This document shows positions 12,901 to 26,100 of a stretch of 64,000 nt of DNA, in pieces (position 1 is the stretch's first letter; each line of letters begins with the position of its first letter). The stretch spans positions 33,651,458-33,715,457 of the forward strand of contig NC_031799.1 in the NCBI RefSeq assembly GCF_001522545.3. Reading direction: 5' to 3'. The position numbers and the translations under genes were made by a program. Below the pieces are notes generated by a model, which was not told where the DNA came from, did no database searches, and saw only the letters and a list, made by a program, of their open reading frames with translations. This DNA comes from Parus major (Eukaryota > Chordata > Aves > Passeriformes > Paridae).

Positions 12901-15900
12901 TGGTAATAATGGCAATTTCTTCATTATTTAAAAAGATGGACAGAAATTTTCTCATTGACTAGAACAACTGAATCACTCAGAAAGCAAAGTGCTGGTTTTG
13001 TTTTCAAAGTGTAGTTTTTCTAATTGAGATTATTTTAAAAAAATTTAATCTGTGGACTGGCTTTAATCTGACTTTCAGGCAGCCACAAATTAAACAGTAG
13101 TGTTTTTTTATGTGGTTCTGCATTATCTACAAAAACTGCTGTATAAGATGCTTCAAGCATTTTCACCCAAATTCAACCCTTCAAAGAAAATTTTACAGAA
13201 TTAGTCAATATAAAAAATAGGAAGAAGATAATTGGAAATGTGAAAGGAATTCAGACAGGAAAGGAACAATTGAGGACAGTTGTTAATCAGAAACTAGAGG
13301 TAGCTTATATGCTACCAGAAACATTCTGTATCAAAAAAGAGATTCAATGGTTTGCAGGTCTCTCTAGATCCCTATATAATTACCAAATATTTAAAAATGT
13401 CAGTTACTGTATATTTAGTAAACTGTTGCCCTCCCTCTATTTCCATGCAATTAACAAACCTAGAATGGAAAGAAAAAGGTGAACTTACTCCTTTTTCTTA
13501 TTCTCTTAGAAAGAGCCAACTGACTACAAGCCTTAAAATAAGCTGCAAGTTGGCAGCCAACACTCCAGAAAAAATGAGTAAAAAAAATAATTATAAAATT
13601 GACTCCAGCAATATCCTTAAGCCATATGTAAAATGCTCTTAAGGCCTTCTCTGCAGTTATTTTATCACCAGCTCCATCTGAACAAAGGTCTTGGGTGAAG
13701 ACAAAGAACTATTGAATGTCAGTCATAGTTACAGCCAGCTTTGTTCCTTACTTATCAAGCTAAAACCACTGTAGCAACTCCTTCCTCTCTTCTAAATCAC
13801 TGGGCATTGTGTGTATCAGTTACTGTAGGTGACATTTTGTTCTTAGAGGCTCTACCAGGCAAATGATATCAGTTGTTGTGACGAGAAACTAAAACCGAGT
13901 CTTGATTTTCACACGTAGAGACAATGTTAAAGGCACTGGCTGCCAACAAGTGCATCCTCACAGACTGGAATATTACAGAGACGTGGGTCAGTGCCTTGTA
14001 AGCTGCAAATGGCAAAAGCCGGGTCTCCTGCTGGCTTTAGGAAATACTTACTGTGTTTTAGCACAGAAAACATTGGAATGATTGATTTTTTAACAGGTGT
14101 AAGAGGAAGTAGCTGATACCACTTCAGGAGAGTGCTGCCTTCAAAATTTTGGGCTGTCAAACCAATGGCTAGTAGAAATAATTTTCCTGTGATAGACCTA
14201 GGGTTATGTTGCCAAATTTGTGTCCTACCTAACTAGCCCCTGCCACTTCTAGCTGCATCAGAAGCAGCTGGAGTCAGGAAGCACAGTTAGAGCTGCTTGT
14301 GTCAGCAATTGCCATTTATCCTGTTTTTAAAAAAACAAGTGTCAAGAAAACGCCTGGTAACTCCTAAAGAGAGTTTAAACCCAAGACAGCATATATTAAA
14401 AATACATTCAGGGATGCACATAATAAACGATGAACACTGAAAAATTGTCTAAGCCCCTGCTGATTTTTCTGAGCAATCTGGAAATCACTAGTGAAATAGT
14501 GCAAAGACAGTAGCCCCAACAAGGTGAAGATACTGCATTCCCTGACATTTAGAGAGATACTAACAGTCAGGTTTGGTCCTGGCAAATACACCTTAATTTG
14601 GGAAGGTAAGAAAGATAACAAAATAATACTGCACTGAGCAGTTTATCCAAAACTGCTATCTTCCTTGTCACTTCCCTTCTAACAACCAAAATTACCTCTT
14701 AAGGAAAGAGAGGTTACCTCTCACTGCATAATTTTGAGTACTGACTCGAAAGTCACATTGCTCACATATCACTCACAGGAAAAGATTTTCCATGACATAG
14801 TTGTAATCAGTTCGACTGCTGTCTGGCAAGAAGCATGCCGCAAACACAATGATAGCATTCAGACCATCACCATAGTATCCTGTGGAAAAAAAATGAAAAC
14901 GCATTTTTACCTTTGTCAGAGGCTTAAACAGGATAAATTTAAAAAAAGCAAAACCTCAAAGTCCTGTAATAAAGCTGCTATGTCTACTGCTGAAGCATAC
15001 AAAAGTGCTTCATACCAAAAGTTTGAAAATGTATGAACTATCATGAAGTGATAAGGAAGGACAGTCAGCTAAGCTAAACCCTCAAAAACTAGACATGGCA
15101 CAGCTACTAGTAAACTTTTTATAGTGACCAGCAAGAAAACCTTCTAAGGCTTTACTTCTGGTTCATTGCAGCTCTATGGCAACCATGTACTGAACGCTCA
15201 TCTCAGACTGAGGAAGAAGGGGCTAAAGAATATATCCTACATTTGCTGTCCTGCATTGCTGAATTATGCTTCACAAAGTCTTGGAGTTGGCCTGTGAAGC
15301 TCCAATGGCTTTAGAACATTAAAATTATTACTGCACTCCACTATCCCTTAAAAGCTCCTGGGGATCAGTTAAATTCTTTGCTGCAAGTTTGGCATAAATT
15401 ACATTTTAACCTTGGATACTCCAGTTGTCCAATACTGGCATTCTCTGCGCTGCATCACTGCCCAGTGATAGCTATTAATCTTCAAAGCTGTAGCACTACC
15501 ATTCCAGGGCCCAGCACAGTTGCTTGTTATCCAAAAGAAAATGTTTCTTTTTCATGAGGGATTAATGTTGGTTAATCTTCTCCAGAATCCTTTGCAGCTG
15601 CTATGGATTTTCTGTATTTATCACTAATAATACATAAAAAATACTCCTGCATTTCAATTGATAGTTTTGCTTAAAGGATACATGCAGTTAGGAGGGAATT
15701 TATGAAGATGCTGTAGAATGGTTGTAGGTAGATAGCACTAGTGATGCAGAGACAGATGTACTCAGAGAACATTCAGAAACCTTTTGGGTTTAGAAAAAAA
15801 CTGACCCTGAGGGAGAGATGATAGTATCTGTGAAGGAAACTTCAATTCCCCTCAGGAACATGTTTTCACGACAAAAATTGAAGGATAATACTAACACTTG

Positions 15901-18900
15901 AACAACCTTTCCAGAAGGAGATTTTAAGATTTTTACAGTGCTTTCTGGATAGTAGAGAGCAATATCCAAGCCTAACTAAACTCCAGTCCTGTTTTCAGCA
16001 CATACTATCATTCAGCTAGATTATTTGGAATTGGGCTGGTTTTGGCTGGCACAGAGTTCAGACCAGCGAGTATGGGGCTGTAATTTGATTTGCATTGAAA
16101 TTTGATAGTTGATAATACAGAGATGTTTTTGTTATTGCTGAGCAGTTTCACTAAGCACCAAAGCCTCTTCTGCTTCTCATACTGCCCCCCACCTCTCAGA
16201 GAGCAGGCTAAGGATGCACAAGAACTTGGAGGGGGGAAGACAGGCCAAGACAGCTGACCCCAGCTGACCACAGGGATATTCCAGACCATATGGCATCATG
16301 CTCAGGAGGGGAAGAAGGAAGTAGGAGGGGACATTTGGAATGATGGCCTTTATCTTCCCAAGTCACTGTGTGATGAGGACCTGGTCTCCTGGAGATAGCT
16401 GAGTACCTGCCTGTCCTTGGGAAGTAGTGAATTCATTCCTTGTTTTGCTTTGCTTGTGTGCACAGGTTTTGCTTTATGTATTAAACTGTCCTTATCTCAA
16501 CCCAAGACTTTACTCACTTTTCTGATTCACCATGTGGGAGTGAGTGAGTGACTGTGTGCAGCTTGGTTGCCAGCTGGGTTTCAACAAAACAACAACAGGA
16601 AAAAGCAGTATTTCTCTCCCCCTCAGGTTTACAAACAGGGAAATAGGGAGAACATTTCCTTCCTTCCATAAATTTAATAAAAATTTAAAATATTTTATAT
16701 CATGCTGCCATAAAGCAAACTGTCCAGCTGGCACAGGAACTTGGCAGTAAGACCACATTACGGCAGGTGCATCCACTAAATTACACAGCACAGTCTGCAG
16801 TTCATGGAAAGCAAAACAATTATGTGCAGATGCTAACTAACAATACACAGAAGAAAAATCCACAGATAAATCTAAGCCACTTTTTCTCACACATGCTTGA
16901 AGAGAAGGAATGTTCACCCTAGGGACAAGTGTATTTTAATTCATCACTGAAAGCCAGTAAAAGCCATTTGCCCAGAATCTCACGTAGCCTAAGAAAAAAA
17001 AAATCTAAGAAATTTCTCCATCAGCATATGTTAAAGACAATCTCAAACCTACACTGCCAAATCTACTCTTCCCTTCCCTATTTTTAGGGAAATACCACCT
17101 AGATTCTGCATTTGGGGTTATCTGTCATTTGGAAGGGAGAAATGTTCAATAGATCTTTGAACCATCAAGAAATGCTTGACTTGACTTCCTATTGCCTAAT
17201 TTTAGTCAGAACCTAGTATTAATTTTGAGATTGAAGAAGACTCCTGGCCCTCTAAACACTCCACTGAATTACTGCCAAAGGGAACTTCATATGGAATGGG
17301 CCTTGCTGCCATAATGTAGAAACTTTAGTATTCCATAGTAGACTACAAAATTATTTTGTTTCCTTGCCTTCAATCTGCCACTTCATAAATGGAGAATTTA
17401 ATCCAGTCCTTAATTTACTTTGATTTGCCTAGATATCAGGAAAAAATTCCAGTTTAGGCAGCGGCAGGCTGAAACCTATCATTATATTTGACACTGTTTG
17501 TTTTACGATGAATAATGGTATTGACATCTTTCAAAAGTAAAGAAAACTAAATGCTCTTCATCTTACATTTGAGTGATCTAACAAAATATCAGACATGTAA
17601 AATTTGAATTCAAATTATTGCATACTCAGAGTTGAGGCGAATTACCTAATTACATTAAACATTGATTTTTCACAAAAGCCATTATAAACTTCAGCATTCA
17701 GTAGGAAACATACAAGTTTTTACTGCAAATGTATTTTGACTAGTTTACAGCATACAAAAATATATAGACAAACAACATTAGCAAAGCCCAAAAATATTTT
17801 GTGTTTGTTTCCTAAATTAAGCCATCTGTGTATGTTTGCTAAACTGTGTCTGAGGTGTCATCATATTCATAAATCTTTGACAGTAGTGTTGTAGTGGAAA
17901 AATGCTTGCAGGCCTAAACATCTTTATTAATTCTGGTAAAACCTTCTGGTTAAACCCTGGCCACCATGAATACCTGTAGGCTAACATTTAGCTGCTTTTA
18001 ATGTAAAAATTAACCATAATTCATTTATATAATTTTACCAGATGGAGGCTCAACACTGAAAATGTTTTAACTTTAATATTTTAGTATCTTTAAGTGATGC
18101 TGTAGATCAACAACACTGTGACAAAAGCATCCTAATACAAACTCAAATCTTACCTCTGAGATACTACATTGCCTGCCTCAGTTTTTGCAGGAATAAAACA
18201 ACGCAACCTAATACCTTGCTTAACAGGTAGCATAGAGTGCCCCCAAAAAATACAGAATCCAAAGATAATCACCTGAGACACCAAGGAAAAGGCATTTAGA
18301 AAGCCTTGTTTAATTTTCTTCCTTCAACTATAGTAAGACTTAGCCATTTGAATTAATTTATACAGAATACCATGAATTCTCTGAGGAAGCTGGATAGCAG
18401 ATGAGCAAAAGAGAAAATACAGCAAGCACATGGGGCCATTTTCCTACTTTAAATGTTTTCTTTGATATGTTATTTGATAGTTATCAATAAATTCTGTCAA
18501 AAGTCTGATAAAACAGATCCTGGTGAAATGCTGTTGACAACAGAAAAATAGAATAAAGCAAGTAGTCAGATGAATGAAAGCCCCAGGGAAAACTATCTGT
18601 TTTCTTTCGCCACTCTACTTGTTTAGATCTGCGTAACCACATCCTTCATTCAGCAAATCACTAAGCATTGTACTTCCTCACACAAAAGGTTTTGTCAAAA
18701 CTCACCATATGAAATTTTTAAAGTTTTATTTTGCTGCAGGTCCAAAGCTTTTTCCCTTGTTCAAGACAGTTTTATCCTACAGTGACCAGATTGTTCCTGA
18801 CACATATATGTCAGTATGCTGCTTCCAAAATAGCTTTGAATTTGAAATTCTTACTAGTCATTGCCACATTGAATTGAAAGCCTGGCTGATTTCAGCCAAG

Positions 18901-21900
18901 GCTGAAAAATAAATTCTCTCTCCCCTTGTCAGTATGATAACAGAACAAAAATAAGAATAAATCATGATCAATAAAGCATTAATTTTTTACATCAATTTAG
19001 AAAACGCTTGCAGCTTCTCCTACCTCCATGTGAAATGACCTTTTTGTATGGTTCAATGACTTTCATATCAATTCTCTGTTCTTGTTCTCCAATAACCACT
19101 GTCCTCCATAACCTGTTGTCCTCTCGCTCCTCTTCAGCAGTGTACTCTGGAATTGACTCAGACTCCTCTTGGGAAGCATCCTTAGCAGCAGTCTGATCTT
19201 CTGAAAAGTAGAACTGTATATATTACCTCTTCCTGTGAAATATATTTGCTGTTACATACATTTGAGATGGATGACTGTAATCAACTGCATTTTTACAGCA
19301 CTGGTATAAATAAGAGCAGAATATGATCATCTGACAGTCAGTAAACAAGAAGTTTCCATTTTCTTAAGACAACTCATCATTATGAACATTGAAAGAACTG
19401 GCAATTATCACCAAGGGATTTTTGCATCCAGCTGGTAAAACTGAGCAGCTGTTCACTAAGGTTACTGCACAGTAGGCCATCTAAAATCTATGCTGAAGGT
19501 ACAAGAACTATGCTAACCCACCCTGTCAAATAAATGTGAACATTGTAATACTTCCTGTCTAGAGAGGAATTACCAGAGAGCTATAGCTTCTCAACTTTTT
19601 TTCCCAGTTTGTCTTCAATCTCTTTACATCCACTATCAGCAACTGTGAAGAACACTCATCTTTGTCTGATTCAGTCATGCTGACTCCTCATACAAACACA
19701 GTAGTTACTTCCCCCTAGGACTGTCTGAGATTAAATGTCAATTTTCTCCTGCTGTGAAGTACAGAGCAGCCAGGCAGTCTGACCTATTCTATGAGCACCC
19801 TAGAGAGAACATAGACTTGCAGTCTGAAGACACAATGACCACAAAATACTAACAGTATGGCTGACAAGTGACCATAAAGTCTCTCTGCTGAACACTCCTA
19901 GTTTCAAAAAAACTGGGAAGTAATTAATAAAATCTTCATTTTCGTTGCACATTGATGGGATTGCTCTTAACAATAAATTTAACTACATTCCAGTTTTTCA
20001 AATTTAATGCCTGTTTACAGAAAAACTGACATGAAAAGTGATTATGTCCACAGCTGGAATTATTTAACTTCCCTCTTTAGTGATTGTTACAACATGCTGT
20101 GTTTTCCAAGGGGGGAAAAAATTCCCTCTCTTATAACATCCTTGCTGAAACACCTTTGCCTCGTGGTTCTGTGTACGTATTATTAATTTACCTTCAAAGT
20201 AAAGATCCTGTAAATTTTATGCATGACACATATTTGAAGTAAACTGTTCTTTCTAAAGCATTATTCTGGCTCTGCAGTCATAAGAGCTGAACTTGACTTG
20301 CACATCAATAAGTGAGGTAACAGTAAACAAAGATACAGAGAGATACATCATGACATACACAGGTGTCTATAAAAAGCTGCAGGCATTCTATTTGAAAACA
20401 CTACGGAGATCTATGAGAATTAAGAATAAACTAAAAGAAGTGATTTTAACTGACAAGAATTAAAGAACACAATGTTTCATAGATGTCCTCAAACCTTTCT
20501 ATGCGTTGGGTTATCTACAGATGTGCCTCTCTGATTAATGCTTCTTCTTGGACTACTTGTAGTGGCTCAAAATCTAAGTATATGATCCTCAAAACACACT
20601 AGTTTATCATAAGAATTGAATAAGTTATCTATGAAATCAGGAATATGATAGTATTCATATATATATATATTCAGATATATACAGTAGTATATACATCACA
20701 CATATCTACATAGAAGCTACAGACACATACACATACATGCACTATTAATTTGTAAAACTGAATTCTCCTTTAAATCTTACCAATAATTTCACCAAATCTG
20801 TTACAAACACCAAGTTTCTCTAAGCCCACAAAAAAAGCTTCATAAAAAGATAGTTAAGCACATATTTATTGCTACACTAGGACTAATGAAATCTGAATGT
20901 CTACTGCTGCCTGTCATTTATTTTCTGTCCCTAATACAAAATATTATTAGGGAATTATGCTGGCAGAAGGTGCCCCTCTCTGAGGCAGATTCTCTCATGT
21001 GCAATGAAATCTGAGGCTATAAACAATTCTCTAATTTACTTAGCTGCTGCCTGATGGAATCTTGAAAGGAAGGACAAATATTTCACGTCTTTCCTTACTG
21101 TCTAACCAGCCTATGAGTCAAAAACATACCCAAAAAAAATTGTATTATTGGTGGAAGCAGAGATGGAAAAGCAAGAAACATATCTATGTGCACCTATAGT
21201 GTGACTATACAAGCCTTTCTGCTTTAAGAACTCCAAATAAAGTGAGTTTGAGGAGATCTAAGGTCAGACAAAGTCTGACAAATAGTGGGGTTTTTTCAAG
21301 TATAGTATTTCAAATTGGTTTAACAGTTGCTGCTGAGCAGATTAAATACTGAGGAACTGAAAAATGTTCACAATGCTCACAATGTTTCACAATAGCATTC
21401 AGCTTTGAAATACCACGTATTCTGTGACACTGAGAATAAGCTTACAAAATGCATAACCCCACTACCTCCGATCCTAGGTATCTTAATGCAATTTTATGTG
21501 TAGTCAGTTTTGCAAAGGTACTGTTGGTAGCAATATGAAAATTGCAAGCATACAGTCGAGTTGTACACACTCTGACAAGCTATTGCAGGGCAGCCCACTC
21601 CTGTAAGGATATAGGTTTTCCACAGTTGTTATGCAGCTCAGGTAATTTTCGAACAGATAGATGGGATTATCAACACAGCCTATGAAGACTGTCTGGTCAG
21701 CTGATTCCTCGTGAAGTGGAAAGAACATGACTGAGGCTGAGAAGCACAGCTGGCAGAACAAGCTTATAAAGTGGATGGGGCTATGTACATGGCTGACCAA
21801 TGTTGAAATTGTATTTGGGGTTTGATAACTTTTTTTTGGCTGGTGAAACCTAAGACGATGAAAATTACTGAGACCCTGATAAAACTTAAAATGTTGAAAC

Positions 21901-23143
21901 TGGATGCATGAATTCTATTTTAATAGAAATGGTACCAGATTGCCTCTTCCTGATGAGAGTAGCTCTCCTTTACTGCCTGAAGTGTTGATTTTGCAGAGCA
22001 AGATGTACCAGTGTGAAATTCAGAAAGGAAGTAAGTATCTGCAGAAAAAATAATAACCATTCTAACTTTATAAACAGTGTTGATTTGAGAATAGGCCTTC
22101 ACTGATACTCCTACATGGTTTTCAGAAATGCAATTTTTATGTCACCTAAAGCAATAATCACAAAAGGCTCATTTCAGAAACCAGCATGGCTTGTAAAGGG
22201 GATGTTGGAATATATGGTATTTGTGATTAAAACCCCCACGCCATGTAACTGATGATCAACCAATCTCTGAACAAGTCAGGTGCTAGTTCAAGACAAGTAA
22301 TTTAGTATATCTGCTCTCATCTTTCATTCATATTGCAGTTGTGGTGATTCTTCACCATTCTTTTGAAAAAATGGGTTTCAGTATTACCTATAATACAGAA
22401 ACATTTTTCAGTAATGAGGTGGACCCCTGAACTATGGTAACAGTCTTGCTTTTTCTCAGTTGTCTTTTGTCTTTCAAAGGGACCTTCAACGGTCTGGTCA
22501 TGACAAAAATCACCGTTTTTTCTGGTCTCAGCAGCTATGCTTTTCTCAGTATTTACTTTTCTGGGTTTGGCAGTTAGAAACATTGAACTGTGGTAGATTG
22601 CTGGAAACATCAGAGTGCACACCTACTAATAGAGTACAGGAATACAAAGATAACAAAGGCTATTTACCATGCAAATAAGCCATTCTGCACTGGTTTTTAT
22701 GACCAGTGCTAAGCTATATAAGCTTAGCTATCAGATTAACGTTACATACAGCCAGCTTCTTTTATTGCTGGCTTATTCTGATAAAATGTTGATTTTTTTT
22801 TTTTTTTCCCTACTCTTCATTGCCCATCTCAGCAGAAGACGTTTTAACTATTAACTATATAAAATATACACAACTGTATAAATGTCACCAAAACCAGAGG
22901 GACCCTGAGCTCTTCACTTAAGAGTTTGGGGAAATTGCTCCGACTTTAAGAACCGAAGAATCATCACATTCAGAAAGCAGAAAATAAACCACTGGGAGGA
23001 AATGCCTGCCATCAATACAAATGCTACCAAAATCACTGGAGATGAATTGAATTACTTGAGGGCTTAAAGGCAACACCTGCTCTACTGCAGACAAGGGACC
23101 TTTTCTCTCACATGGTGGTCACAACAGTCTAAGCATGTGAGCC

Positions 23144-23189
<46 letters not shown>

Positions 23190-26100
23190 TTTTAACCTTC
23201 ACCATAAAATCTTCTCACTATCAAGCAACTCATCACTACACTCTGCACCTACCCATAAGGAAATCAGCCTCCTCATGAGAAGTAACATTAGAGATGCTCA
23301 TGCATGATTGAGTTCACAGTAATGCGTCTTTGGCAATACCACTTAAAATAATGCAACTGTTCTTGTATGCTTCAGCAACCTCTCTGGCATTAGGGACAGT
23401 AAATGCATGGGAAAATTCAGTTTAAATTGATCCATTTTTAAAGTTTCTTTCTGCTCTTGGCTGTAAAATGCTCACACTTATTTTCCCCTGAAACAGCTTG
23501 TGATCTGTGGGTATTTATATCAGCGATTACAGCTCTTACATGTTTACATTTTGTAAGGTACTAGCAAGGAACAGGAAACAACCTATTTTGAACATCACGA
23601 ATCTAAGTAAACCGAGTAAAACCTCTGCATCATATTTCTATAAGAGAAAATCATTAATATGTGAAGGAAGAGTGAAGTATCCATTGTACACTTCAGGGTG
23701 CATCTATATACTGTACAGCTAGCCCTGCTGAGAAAGGACATTTAAATTAGTGGAACAAGGAATTCTGTTGTTCCATCACCTGAGCTAGCTTCACTATGCC
23801 ATTCACACACCTTCCATATCTCAGATTTCCAAACAAGGTAACGAAAAGCAGACCTTTCTTCCTAACAAAAGCTCTCTCAGCACATTGTGTTTACCTCACT
23901 TATATACTGCAAGATCTTTGGTTCAGCCAACATATTTTGCTCAAAGTTCTATTCCTAAATATGACTGATGTAACTGTAGTCTAGAGCTGGCCAGAGCTGC
24001 AAGAAGCTGCAGTTAGCTGCAGCATTATCTACAGCAACGGTCAGCTGCTCTCTCCTTCTTGAACTATTGTTTTCAGACAAGTTCTGTGGTATTGGACAAA
24101 GACAGGACATTGAATTTCATTCTCCCCAGGTAGCTGCTCTTTCTTTATTAATTCAGCTGTACTCTTTCTTTCTGCATTCTGAATAAATAGGAGGATAATA
24201 CTTTGCACAGGAGGAATAAAGGTTAAAAAACAACAGACAGTAAAAATACCTGGATGCCTATCATTAACTCTCAACTGCTTTAACCATACTTAAAATCTAA
24301 AAGACATGAAACTGAGCATGCAAGTAGTAAAAAAGAAACAGAGATGAACTCTACATTTACAATTTAGAATACTACCTTGTCCAGTGTATTCAAAAGAGTC
24401 TCCTTCATCAGGAGTGTCAAGGTCATCAACATTAATGTCAATTTCATCAGGTGTATCCAAATTATCATCAGACAGTATAGACCCTTCACTCTGGTCCAAC
24501 GAGAGATTTATGTTTGGAGCAGTGAGCTTTATCCTTCTGGGTTGGGAACCGTTAAGATCAAGAGAATTGGGAGGTTCTGAATAAAAAGGAAAAAAACAAA
24601 ACAAAAAAAGAGATAAAAAATTTAATCTACTCCATATAGAATTAATCTCCCAGGTACACAAAAACTACCTTTACACACACTGCAACAGTTCAATTCTAGT
24701 AATACCATGTAATTTAAGACCATGTAACACAAAACACAACTATTAGCATTAATGTTTGATTAAATGAAACAAAAAAATCTACAGGAGCAGCAAATGTAGC
24801 TCAGACCTCTTAAGTTAAATCCAGATTCACTATTTTGCAATTACCAGACAAAAATCAGGTTTTGAACATGCTCTGACCCACAATGTTTAGGAATTTAAAG
24901 GGCAAATACAAATAATTTCAGTTATGAATCAAGACATTACTAAGTCCTGGGAAAAATCTGTATGAGTTAAAAGCCATTGTAAATATTTATTTCCTTATGC
25001 ACTCAGTGCTGATTTACAAATACTTACATTTTTAGCTTTAACTACATAGTATCTTAATATAATAACAAAAAAAATCTCTGAGTTTCTTAATCAGTCTTAA
25101 AAAGAAGCACTGTTCAACAAGACAAGAGCTAGATACACCTTTGTTCCTTGCCTGTACCTTGTATGGCACATTTCAAGTTGTTCTGTCTAACCTAGTTCAC
25201 TTAGACAGAAGTCAATTATAAAATAAATAATACAAACTACTAAAACGTTACAAGACTAAACACGTGGTAAGAATGCTAAAGAGAAAATGTCACACTGTAG
25301 TTATAATTTATCAAGTGAAGAAGAAAAATTACTAAATAAAGCCAACTCAATACTTTTTTTCTTTTTAACACTGAACTGATTCTTTACCAGCACAGAGATC
25401 ATTCTCACTGCATAATTAAATGCCACAGGAATAAGATACAATTAAGAAAATGAACAAGAGCGTCTCTCACCAGGTCTCATCTCTGTAGAACTGGGACTCA
25501 TTACACCCTCAGCTAAGGGGATGTCCATTCCCACATCCTCTTGTATCAACCTGAGAGGTAAATGCAAAGTAATTTCTTAAAGAGATATATAGCTCATGAT
25601 CTTATACAGAACTAAAAATTCCTCCAACATAACCACTTCAGATGTGATTACAAAATTGATGGTGCAAACAACAATATTTCTCATTCTATACAAATGAAGA
25701 TGGTTTTGGTTATCCAGCAAACTGAAGACATCACTGCACATGGAGCTTCAGCTACTCTTTGTAAAACAGTATATTCATGACTGTATATATAGTTACTATA
25801 TAGCAAAAATTAGTATGTATTCCCTTTTTTGGTATCATTTGTATCTTGGAGCAATTCTGATGCAAACCAGTAACATTGATGCAGGCGATGTGTCACACTG
25901 AAAAAGTTCAGAAAGTAAAAAAGTGAAAACCAAAACTACATCACAGATTTTTAAAGACTAAATTGTTGCAAAATATCTTACCTAGACTCCATTTTTAGGA
26001 AGATGGTAAGAAATTACATTTAACATACATACATACATACATATGTAAGTACCTACCTACACATATATATATACAAGGAAAAGGCACTAAGTGGTGAAAA

